From NCBI GenBank assembly GCA_938004015.1, contig CALKWU010000032.1, positions 1-46,603 of the forward strand: DNA of 46,603 nt, read 5' to 3'. This stretch comes from an uncultured Oceanobacillus sp. GTDB lineage: Bacteria; Bacillota; Bacilli; Bacillales; Amphibacillaceae. Under the pieces are notes generated by a model, which was given only the letters and a program-made list of their open reading frames with translations, was not told the DNA's origin and did not search any database. Position 1 is the stretch's first letter. Each line of letters starts with the position of its first letter. The translations under genes and the position numbers were made by a program. Below are positions 6,684 to 14,190 of the stretch, one piece after another.

Positions 6684-9377
6684 ATGGCAGATAAAATGTC
6701 ACGAACAGCAAGAAGAAAGCAAAAAACATCACAGAAAAAGCCAATATGGAAAACCATTCTTTTATCCATACTTTTCCTCGTTCTGGCAACCGGAGTCGCC
6801 GTTGGAGCAGTAGTGGTATACTGGATTGCGACTGCGCCGGAATTGGATCCGGATAAACTGGATGTCCCGCTTACTTCAACGCTATATGACAAGGATGGAA
6901 AGCCGTTTGCGACGTTGGAAGTAGAAAATCGCGAACTCGTCAGATATGAAGACTTGCCCCAAGTGTTGATCGATGCCGTCATTGCGACGGAAGATGCCCG
7001 CTTTTTTGAACACCGTGGAATCGATTTGAAAAGACTTGGTGGAGCAATCATCGCCAATATAACAGAAGGATACGGCTCTCAAGGGGCAAGTACGATCACT
7101 CATCAAGTGGTGGAAAACTTTTTCCTCTCCAATGAGAAAAAATTGAAGTTGAAAGTACAAGAACAATGGCTTGCCTTGCAATTGGAAAGACGGTTTACCA
7201 AAGAAGAAATATTGGAAATGTATTTGAATAAAATTTTCTATGGTCAAAACGCTTACGGTGTTGCAGCTGCAGCGAAAACATACTTCGGCATTGAAGATTT
7301 GGATGAATTGACGTTGCCGCAAGCAGCGATACTTGCAGGCTTGCCGCAAAGGCCGACTGCATACAATCCATTCCGTAATCCGGAGTTGACGGAACAACGG
7401 ATGGATACGGTCCTCAACTTGATGGTCCGCCACGGTAAAATCACCGAAGAAGAGGCGGAAGAAGCGCGTCAAGTCGACATCAGTTCCTTACTCGTCGAAA
7501 ACGTTGAAGATTCAACACCGCATGGCGCCTTCATCGACCAAGTTCGGGTAGAAATCGAGGAAAAACTAGATGGTGTCAATATTGATACGAGCGGTTTGAA
7601 AATATATACAACACTTGATACATCGATTCAAGAACGGGTGGAGTTCCTTTTGACCGATAGCCCGGAAAACCCGATTGATTACGGTCATGAAGATGTGCAA
7701 GCAGCGATTGTCGTTTTGGATACGAAAACAGGTGCGATTCAAGCGATCGGTGGTCAACGTAATACAACGCAACATGGAATGTATAACTATGCATTAAAGG
7801 GTTTCCAGCCAGGATCGACAATCAAACCGATTTTAGTTTATGGACCGGCGATTGAATATGATCAAATATCGACATACCATCAAATACTGGATGATGCACC
7901 ATATTTACCTGAAGGTGTACAAGGAAATCCAATCCGAAACATCACAGGGCGCTATTCCGGCTGGGTGACTGCCAGGACTGCATTGAGCCAGTCCCTCAAC
8001 GTACCGGCAGTGAAGCTTTTTGAAGAAGTCGGATTCGATCGGGCGATAGAATTCGGTGAGAAAGTAGGTTTGGATATGCCGGATGAATTGGTCCATTCGG
8101 ATGCCTTAGGTGGAGGCAAATTGCTTGTAACTCCACTTGAGTTGGCAGGAGCATTCCGGGTATTTGGAAATAATGGGATTTACAATGAACCATATGCCGT
8201 CGCTTCAGTCGAGTTTCCGGATGGAAGCACCGTCGATTTACGACCGGAACCGGAGGCGGTCATCCATGATTATACCGCATATATGATTACAGATATGTTG
8301 AAAGATGTATTCACGAACGGAACGTGGGCTCTCGGTGGTATGGGTGGTTTGCCGGTCGCGGGTAAGACAGGAACGACGAATTTGGGGGATACCGCACCGG
8401 AACGCTGGTTCACCGGCTATACGACGAACTTCACGGTGACGACGCTTGTCGGTGGATATGAAGTAGATGGTAAACGTGCCGGTCTGCCGGATTCTGTCCA
8501 CTGGACGATCGCCCAGCAAATGTTCCGGGAAGTGATGCTCCCGATTTCAGAAGGGATTGAAACTCCTGACTTTGCGATGCCGGATTCCGTAGTGGAAGTG
8601 ACAGTCGAACGCGGAACGAATCCGCCGGAGCTGGCGAGTGAATACACACCAGCTTCACAACGGGTTACGGAATTGTTCGTGAAAGGAACAGAGCCGACGA
8701 CGACTTCGGAAACCTTTGATCAACTGCCTGCTGTCAGCGGATTGAATGCGACCTATGATGAAGAAGCCAACTCCATCACCGTCGAATGGAGTTATGATTC
8801 GGACCATGATGTTTCCTTCGAAGTCAGTGCAAGTGTCAATGATGGTTCGATGCGCGAACTGACGACGACGGAAGATACGACGATGGAGATTTCTGAAGTT
8901 GAACCTGGCGCGACGTATACAATCCAAGTCGTCGCCATCAGTAATGAAAACAATTCATTGACGAGTGAGCCGGTTTCGACGACGGTCACGGTTCCAGATG
9001 AAGAGGAAGAAGAACCGGAGGAAGAAGAAACTGAAGAAGAACCGGAAGATGAAAATGAGGAAACGATACCTCCAGTATCCGGACTCAGTGCCGCGTATTT
9101 GGAAGCTGAGGGCATCATCGACGTTTCTTGGACATATAACGGTCCTCCTGTCGCGTTTGAAGTGACAGTGAATGGTTCTCAATCGCAAACCGTGCAATCA
9201 CATGGAATCGAAATCAGTGGCAATTTCACACCGGGAGAAACATATACCATCAATGTCGTTCCTATTGGACAAAGAGGTGCGACAAGTGGCGTACGTGGCG
9301 AAGCTCAATCCACAACCGTCACGATCCCACAATCCGAGGAACCGGAAGATGAAGAAGACACAACCGAAGAAGAATGA
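6684..9377 (+). CDS. ponA: Class A penicillin-binding protein 1 (PBP1)
   Basis: An 897-residue bifunctional peptidoglycan synthase. A basic cytoplasmic tail precedes one membrane helix at about 23-50. The glycosyltransferase domain (about 65-240) has catalytic E103 in EDARFFEH and E160 in KVQEQ. The transpeptidase domain (about 340-640) has the active-site serine in STIK 378-381, SLN 437-439 and KTG 561-563. Two fibronectin type III-like modules follow, from about 685 and 800, joined and ended by Glu-rich linkers. The ATG at 6684 has CGGAGGT six bases upstream; an upstream in-frame TTG does not. GpsB, its known partner, is encoded nearby. Confidence 0.97.
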   Translation: MADKMSRTARRKQKTSQKKPIWKTILLSILFLVLATGVAVGAVVVYWIATAPELDPDKLDVPLTSTLYDKDGKPFATLEVENRELVRYEDLPQVLIDAVIATEDARFFEHRGIDLKRLGGAIIANITEGYGSQGASTITHQVVENFFLSNEKKLKLKVQEQWLALQLERRFTKEEILEMYLNKIFYGQNAYGVAAAAKTYFGIEDLDELTLPQAAILAGLPQRPTAYNPFRNPELTEQRMDTVLNLMVRHGKITEEEAEEARQVDISSLLVENVEDSTPHGAFIDQVRVEIEEKLDGVNIDTSGLKIYTTLDTSIQERVEFLLTDSPENPIDYGHEDVQAAIVVLDTKTGAIQAIGGQRNTTQHGMYNYALKGFQPGSTIKPILVYGPAIEYDQISTYHQILDDAPYLPEGVQGNPIRNITGRYSGWVTARTALSQSLNVPAVKLFEEVGFDRAIEFGEKVGLDMPDELVHSDALGGGKLLVTPLELAGAFRVFGNNGIYNEPYAVASVEFPDGSTVDLRPEPEAVIHDYTAYMITDMLKDVFTNGTWALGGMGGLPVAGKTGTTNLGDTAPERWFTGYTTNFTVTTLVGGYEVDGKRAGLPDSVHWTIAQQMFREVMLPISEGIETPDFAMPDSVVEVTVERGTNPPELASEYTPASQRVTELFVKGTEPTTTSETFDQLPAVSGLNATYDEEANSITVEWSYDSDHDVSFEVSASVNDGSMRELTTTEDTTMEISEVEPGATYTIQVVAISNENNSLTSEPVSTTVTVPDEEEEEPEEEETEEEPEDENEETIPPVSGLSAAYLEAEGIIDVSWTYNGPPVAFEVTVNGSQSQTVQSHGIEISGNFTPGETYTINVVPIGQRGATSGVRGEAQSTTVTIPQSEEPEDEEDTTEEE

Positions 9378-9378
9378 T

Positions 9379-9420
9379 AAAAAACTCTGGATGGAGCATT
9401 GCTCCATCCAGAGTTTTTTT
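9379..9420. terminator. Bidirectional terminator between ponA and nth
   Basis: The perfect stem ACTCTGGATGGAGC with a three-base loop is flanked by A and T runs. It serves both convergent genes; the end of nth reaches into its right edge. Confidence 0.95.
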
Positions 9421-10072
9421 ACCCTTCTCTTTTTTTCATCCGCTTTTTCCCTTCCCGGCATAAATCCAATAACGGACATTCCGGACAGTTCGGATTTCGC
9501 GCTTTACAATGGTACCTGCCGAAAAAAATCAAACGATGGTGTGTGATCGACCACTCATCTTTCGGTACTTTGCGCATCAACGTTTTTTCCACTTCCAAGA
9601 CGGAATCTTTCCAACGGCAGATTCCGAGTCGCTTCGATACCCTTTCGACATGAGTATCCACTGCGATGGCCGGTTCACCAAAAGCGATGGACATGACGAC
9701 ATTCGCCGTCTTCCTTCCCACTCCGGCAAGCTTCATCAATTCTTCCCTCGTCCTAGGTACTTCCCCATTGTGTTCCTCAATCAACGAACGGCATAATTTT
9801 TGGATGTTTTTCGCCTTTGTCCGATAAAGACCAATGGAACGGATATCTTGCTGCAACTCTTCCAATGGCACGGCAAGATAGTCTTCTGGTGTCTTATATT
9901 TTTTAAACAAATCAGCCGTCACTTTATTCACATGTTTATCGGTAGTTTGAGCGGATAATAATACGGCGATCAACAATTCAAAAGGATTGGAATGATTCAA
10001 TTCCCCTTTTGCATCAGGAAACATTTCAGCGATTGTATCCAAACAATATCTGATTTGTTTTTGGTTCAACAT
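9419..10072 (-). CDS. nth: Endonuclease III
   Basis: A 217-residue DNA glycosylase/AP lyase for oxidised pyrimidines in base excision repair. The helix-hairpin-helix LAGVGRKTANVV carries the catalytic K121, D139 lies in AVDTHV, and the iron-sulfur cluster cysteines C189, C196, C199 and C205 have the normal C-x6-C-x2-C-x5-C spacing. The ATG at 10072 fits the family N-terminus; a longer reading frame extends back inside dnaD but lacks family similarity. It starts four bases after the dnaD stop. Confidence 0.96.
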   Translation of the reverse strand: MLNQKQIRYCLDTIAEMFPDAKGELNHSNPFELLIAVLLSAQTTDKHVNKVTADLFKKYKTPEDYLAVPLEELQQDIRSIGLYRTKAKNIQKLCRSLIEEHNGEVPRTREELMKLAGVGRKTANVVMSIAFGEPAIAVDTHVERVSKRLGICRWKDSVLEVEKTLMRKVPKDEWSITHHRLIFFGRYHCKARNPNCPECPLLDLCREGKKRMKKREG

Positions 10073-10076
10073 ATTC

Positions 10077-10760
10077 TCAGTCTTCCCCTTCTTCCAACCA
10101 GTTATAATAAATGGTTGTATCTCTCTTCTCCGTTTCTTTCTGTTGCTGTGTCGTTTGATGACGATGGAATGGTCTTCCGGCATTTCTCGCTTGTTCAACG
10201 GTACGGATGCCCTTTTTCTGCCATTCCCTTAAAATCCGATCGATATATTTGAAATTCAATTTCCCCATTAAAACGGATTCCCTCAATCCGGCTTTAATGA
10301 GCGCAGGACTGAGTTGATCCTCATCGAGCCAAGTATTGATCATGTCGATTTCAAAAGGAGAAAGCGGACGACCGAACTCCTGCTCAAATAAAATGAAAAT
10401 CGTTCCGATGTTCGTTTCTTCTTGCGGCTCTACTTCTCGATAAAGCTTTTCCAACAATGGTTCGACGGAATACGCTTCAGCGATTTTTCCCGTTTCGTCT
10501 TCTTTTGTCTTGATTTTCAAATAGTCTTTTTGTATTAATTTCCGCAAAATATCCGAACATTGTTTTTCATTGATCGTCATGGATTCGGCCAGTTCGGGAA
10601 GCGTCGGAAAGTATTTGTTTTCATCATGGAAACGCAGGAGCTGTAAAATAAGAACAAGTTCGGTTTCATTCAATCCAAAAGCAGTGAAAGTTTTCAATAA
10701 CTTCCCGGGAATCATCAATTGATCTTGTAAAATGCCTTGGAGCGAATTGATTTTATTCAT
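10077..10760 (-). CDS. dnaD: DNA replication initiation protein DnaD
   Basis: A 227-residue primosome protein that helps load the helicase at oriC and at restart sites with DnaA, DnaB and DnaI. The N-terminal winged-helix domain (about 1-95) is followed by the DnaD/DnaB2 domain with the GRPLSPFEIDMINTW motif and a C-terminal YIDRILREWQKKGI helix. The ATG at 10760 follows GGGAGGTGG at proper distance. It has its own extended -10 site after the asnS terminator and is translated with nth. Confidence 0.95.
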   Translation of the reverse strand: MNKINSLQGILQDQLMIPGKLLKTFTAFGLNETELVLILQLLRFHDENKYFPTLPELAESMTINEKQCSDILRKLIQKDYLKIKTKEDETGKIAEAYSVEPLLEKLYREVEPQEETNIGTIFILFEQEFGRPLSPFEIDMINTWLDEDQLSPALIKAGLRESVLMGKLNFKYIDRILREWQKKGIRTVEQARNAGRPFHRHQTTQQQKETEKRDTTIYYNWLEEGED

Positions 10761-10778
10761 ATTGGCCACCTCCCTTTC

Positions 10779-10787
10779 AGTATACCA
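10779..10787 (-). promoter_or_regulatory. Extended -10 promoter of dnaD-nth
   Basis: Minus strand TGGTATACT (TATACT at 10779-10784) lies just before the dnaD ribosome binding site. No convincing -35 is seen, so the call rests on the extended -10 and position after a terminator. Confidence 0.45.
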
Positions 10788-10813
10788 TGGATAGCTTATT
10801 CCGCAGCAAATGA

Positions 10814-10842
10814 AAATCCCTTGCGAAAATAGCAAGGGATTT
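10814..10842 (-). terminator. Terminator of asnS
   Basis: AAATCCCTTGC and GCAAGGGATTT form a perfect hairpin with a seven-base loop, T-rich on the minus strand side. It ends ypmB-aspB-asnS transcripts, at least in part, before dnaD. Confidence 0.85.
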
Positions 10843-10865
10843 ATCATGGATGCGCATAAATCGTC

Positions 10866-12158
10866 TTAAGGGTATAAACGATTCAACAAGCGTGGGAATG
10901 GAATCGTTTCCCGTATATGTTCCACACCGGCAAGCCAAGCGACCGTCCGTTCCAAACCGAGACCGAATCCGGAATGTGGCACACTGCCGTATTTCCGCAA
11001 TTCGAGGTACCAGTCATAGGCCGGACCGCTCAATCCATGTTCTTCATACCTTTGTTTCATCACATCATAATCGTCAATCCGTTCAGAACCGCCGATGATT
11101 TCCCCGTATCCTTCCGGTGCGATCATATCGGCACACAATACGACATCATCCCGTTCCGGATGTGGCTGCATATAAAAAGCTTTGATGTCTTTCGGATAAT
11201 TTACAATGAAGACAGGATTATCGAAGTTCTCAGCGATCGCCGTCTCATGAGGTGCACCGAAATCTTCACCCCATTCGATGTCGTCAAAGCCATTTTCTTT
11301 CAACAATTCAATCGCTTCGTCATACGTTATTCGCGGGAACGGTGTTTTGATGTTTTCCAATTTGGAAATGTCCCTATCCAAAATCCCCAATTCCAAGCGG
11401 CAGTTTTTCAACACGGATTGGACAAGATAATATACATACTCTTCTTGGATGACTAAACTTTCCTCATGCTTCACAAAAGCCATTTCCGGTTCAATCATCC
11501 AGAATTCGATCAAATGTCTACGGGTTTTTGATTTTTCCGCTCGAAAAGTCGGCCCGAAAGAGAATACTTTCCCTAATGCCATGGCAGCCGCTTCCATATA
11601 AAGCTGACCGCTTTGGGATAAATAAGCATCTTCATCGAAATATTTCGTATGGAAAAGTTCTGTCGTGCCTTCTGCAGATGATGCCGTCAAGATAGGCGGA
11701 TCCACTTTTACAAAGCCTCGATCATTGAAAAATTCATACGTCGCCCGAATCACTTCATTCCGGATTTTCATTATCGCATGTTGTTTTTTCGAACGGAGCC
11801 ATAAATGGCGATGATCCATCAAAAACTCCGTTCCATGTTCTTTCGGCGTGATCGGGTAATTTTCGGCAATTTGAATGACTTCAATATCGGATACATGCAT
11901 TTCATAACCGAATGGCGAACGTTTGTCTTCCACAATTTTTCCGGTGATGTACATGGAGCTTTCTTGGGTCAAATCTTTTGCCGTTTGGAACACTTCTTCC
12001 GTCACATCGTTTTTTGCAACGACTGCCTGCATGAATCCAGTTCCGTCACGCAACTGCAAAAAAGCGATTTTCCCACTGGAGCGTTTATTTTCCAACCACG
12101 CACCAATTGTGACTGTTTTTTCATTATGTTCTGGTGCCTGTGATATTGTAATGTTCAT
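10866..12158 (-). CDS. asnS: Asparaginyl-tRNA synthetase
   Basis: A 430-residue class II aminoacyl-tRNA synthetase charging tRNA-Asn. An N-terminal OB-fold anticodon-binding domain (about 1-110) is followed by the catalytic domain with motif 2 in SFGPTFRAEKSKTRRHL and motif 3 near the C-terminus in GFGLGLERTVAWLAG. The second of two close ATGs, at 12158, is preferred because CGGAGGT abuts the first one; the resulting length equals the B. subtilis enzyme. It follows aspB closely. Confidence 0.96.
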   Translation of the reverse strand: MNITISQAPEHNEKTVTIGAWLENKRSSGKIAFLQLRDGTGFMQAVVAKNDVTEEVFQTAKDLTQESSMYITGKIVEDKRSPFGYEMHVSDIEVIQIAENYPITPKEHGTEFLMDHRHLWLRSKKQHAIMKIRNEVIRATYEFFNDRGFVKVDPPILTASSAEGTTELFHTKYFDEDAYLSQSGQLYMEAAAMALGKVFSFGPTFRAEKSKTRRHLIEFWMIEPEMAFVKHEESLVIQEEYVYYLVQSVLKNCRLELGILDRDISKLENIKTPFPRITYDEAIELLKENGFDDIEWGEDFGAPHETAIAENFDNPVFIVNYPKDIKAFYMQPHPERDDVVLCADMIAPEGYGEIIGGSERIDDYDVMKQRYEEHGLSGPAYDWYLELRKYGSVPHSGFGLGLERTVAWLAGVEHIRETIPFPRLLNRLYP

Positions 12159-12179
12159 CTTCATACCTCCGTTAATCCA

Positions 12180-13358
12180 TTAATGATTTTCGACGAATCG
12201 TCTAATGCGGGTAGCCGCTTCGATCAATGTTTCTGTCGACAGTGCATAAGACAAGCGTAAATTGTCCGGAGCACCAAAAGCGCTGCCCGGAATCGCAGCG
12301 ACCTTTTCTTCTGACAACAGTGCTGCCGCCCATTCATCAACCGATTGGAAACGGCTCTTTCGAACAGCTTCTGAAATGTTCGGAAACAGATAGAAGGCTC
12401 CTTCCGGTTTCGCACAAGAAAAGCCTGGAATGTCTTTGATATGGTCGTAAAAAACATCAAGACGCTCAGCGAACGTCTGCCGCATTTCCTCCACTTCGCT
12501 TTCATCCAAAGAAAGTGCCTTTAAAGCTGCATATTGTGCGAAAGAAGTCGGATTGGAAGTGGAGTGTGAGTTCACTTTGTTCATGGCCTTGATCAGTTTT
12601 TCGTCCCCTGCCGCATAGCCGATTCTCCATCCGGTCATCGCATAAGTTTTCGATACGCCGTTGACGATGACGGTTTGCTTTTTCAACTCCGGACTGATCG
12701 ACGCAATCGACACGTGCGGCATATTTGTGTAAATGAGTTTTTCATAAATTTCATCGGAAATGATTAAAATATCATGTTTCAGGCATACTTCGCCAATCTT
12801 TTCCAATTCGTCCTTCGTATACATCCTACCGGTAGGATTACTCGGCGAATTGATAATGAGTGCTTTCGTTTTGCTTGTGATAGCTTGTTCCAACTCTTCC
12901 GGTGACATTTTGAAGCCGTTTTGTTCCGACGTTTCTAAAAACACCGGCATACCTTCTGCAAGCTTCACTTGTTCCGGATAGCTCACCCAATACGGTAAAG
13001 GTATGATCACTTCATCCCCTTTGTCGAGAAGCGCTTGAAAGATAGCGTAAAGAGCATGTTTCGCGCCCATTGTGACGATGACTTCATCTCTTGTATAGGA
13101 CAATCGATGATCTTTTTCAAACTTTTCACGGATTGCATCGATAAGTTCAGGGATACCTTTTGTCGGTGTGTATTTCGTCATACCAGCTTCCATCGCTTCA
13201 ACGGCAGCTTTCCTGATTTTCTCAGGTGTGTTGAAATCGGGTTCCCCTGCACCTAGGCCAATCACATCATGTCCTTGTTTTTTTAATTCTTGGGCTTTAG
13301 CAGAAATCGCCAACGTCCTTGAAGGGGTGATTGTTTTCACTCGATTTGCCAGTTCCAT
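12180..13358 (-). CDS. aspB: Aspartate aminotransferase (class I, subgroup Ib)
   Basis: A 392-residue pyridoxal-phosphate enzyme interconverting aspartate and oxaloacetate with glutamate/2-oxoglutarate. The cofactor lysine is K237 in NGVSKTYAMTGWR; SPSNPTGRMY and the late FGAPDNLRLSYA arginine motif are also present. An AGGAGG site precedes the ATG. It lies between ypmB and asnS, as in B. subtilis; aspartate is the precursor of the asparagine used by AsnS. Confidence 0.95.
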   Translation of the reverse strand: MELANRVKTITPSRTLAISAKAQELKKQGHDVIGLGAGEPDFNTPEKIRKAAVEAMEAGMTKYTPTKGIPELIDAIREKFEKDHRLSYTRDEVIVTMGAKHALYAIFQALLDKGDEVIIPLPYWVSYPEQVKLAEGMPVFLETSEQNGFKMSPEELEQAITSKTKALIINSPSNPTGRMYTKDELEKIGEVCLKHDILIISDEIYEKLIYTNMPHVSIASISPELKKQTVIVNGVSKTYAMTGWRIGYAAGDEKLIKAMNKVNSHSTSNPTSFAQYAALKALSLDESEVEEMRQTFAERLDVFYDHIKDIPGFSCAKPEGAFYLFPNISEAVRKSRFQSVDEWAAALLSEEKVAAIPGSAFGAPDNLRLSYALSTETLIEAATRIRRFVENH

Positions 13359-13370
13359 GACTGTTTCCTC

Positions 13371-13886
13371 CTATTTAAACCTACTTGCAAAGCTGAGTTG
13401 TTCATATGGCGTTCCGTCGTAAATGGAGCGGTAATCCAATACATACCGGTTTTCCGCATCATAATAGACGAGTTCCCACAAAATTTTGTCATCCAACAAA
13501 GCTGGAGTTATTTTCACAAATTCACATCCATCACATTCCGTTTGCCACATTCCAATCATAGCAGATTCCGGCAATATTTCATCCATGTCGACAATCGTCA
13601 ATGTTTTTTCAGTTCCTTCCAAAGGATAAAAGATGAGTTGTTCCGTACCTTGTTCATTTCTTCCATATACGACATGATACGGTTCTTCCCCATGGAAATT
13701 TTCTATTTTTTCGACCTGTTCGAGAGCTGTTTGTTCCAAAAGTGCACGTTCTGTTTGTTCATGTGCTTTCGTCCGTTGTTCAACCAAATCCACGTATAGA
13801 AAGATACCATACACAGTCGCAGAAATAAACAAAATGAAGAACAAAATAAAGCCTGAAATATACCATATCCTTTTCGTGTCATTCAT
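13371..13886 (-). CDS. ypmB: YpmB-like membrane-anchored protein (DUF5590)
   Basis: A 171-residue protein with an N-terminal signal-anchor (about residues 8-30) and an extracellular domain of two cystatin-like repeats, as described for the YpmB family; function unknown. A CDGC pair lies in the outer domain. The ATG at 13886 follows AAGGTGTGA. Position directly upstream of aspB is the conserved B. subtilis order. Confidence 0.85.
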   Translation of the reverse strand: MNDTKRIWYISGFILFFILFISATVYGIFLYVDLVEQRTKAHEQTERALLEQTALEQVEKIENFHGEEPYHVVYGRNEQGTEQLIFYPLEGTEKTLTIVDMDEILPESAMIGMWQTECDGCEFVKITPALLDDKILWELVYYDAENRYVLDYRSIYDGTPYEQLSFASRFK

Positions 13887-13909
13887 TATGTCATCACACC
13901 TTCAAAGCG

Positions 13910-13938
13910 ATCATTGGGGTTTTATCAAATTTTGTCAA
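13910..13938 (-). promoter_or_regulatory. Sigma-A promoter of the ypmB-aspB-asnS operon
   Basis: On the minus strand TTGACA and AATGAT are 17 bases apart. The predicted start leaves a leader of about 17 bases before ypmB. It overlaps the end of the possible small gene at 13925-14077. Confidence 0.6.
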
Positions 13939-14077
13939 CGATAGAATGAACGCTTTTGTTCATAATATAAACAGGTACATGCAGAAAAGTGTATATAGCG
14001 AGTGCTAAATAAGAACTTCTTGCATGATGCCAAATTCCTTGCCCATACCAACCACTGTATAGAGGTAATGACAACAT
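13925..14077 (-). CDS. Possible 50-residue membrane peptide
   Basis: An ATG-started frame of 50 residues in the otherwise gene-free 304-base gap between dinG and ypmB. It has an aromatic/polar N-terminus (GWYGQGIWHHARSS), one hydrophobic stretch (YLALAIYTFLHVPVYIM) and a polar tail. The ribosome binding site is weak (GAAGTGGA). The first codons come from one arm of the inverted repeat here. Nothing I know matches it; it may be a chance frame. B. subtilis has ypmA at this place, but this sequence does not resemble it. Confidence 0.35.
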   Translation of the reverse strand: MLSLPLYSGWYGQGIWHHARSSYLALAIYTFLHVPVYIMNKSVHSIVDKI

Positions 14078-14186
14078 TCCACTTCATAGCATTCTCTCGA
14101 TGAACATGATTCGTCATTTCAACATTGAATGTCCGCCTGTCTGAGTGTCGAAGGTGAATGGATTGACAGTGGTTGTCATTACCTCT
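14050..14186. repeat. Inverted repeat flanking 96 bases downstream of dinG
   Basis: AGAGGTAATGACAAC at 14061-14075 is perfectly repeated inverted at 14172-14186, which runs straight into a T run on the + strand. A second inverted pair, AACCACTGT at 14050-14058 and ACAGTGGTT at 14166-14174, lies in permuted order, so the two pairings cannot nest. Confidence 0.75.
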
Positions 14187-14190
14187 TTTT

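Noticed and set aside
6882..7472. Long antisense reading frame (196 codons) inside ponA
   Set aside because: It lies wholly within the strongly supported PBP1 gene, has no ribosome binding site and reads as low-quality Cys/Phe/Arg-rich translation.
12159..12179. T-box leader for asnS
   Set aside because: Only about 20 bases separate asnS from aspB, and the ypmB leader is too short for a T-box.
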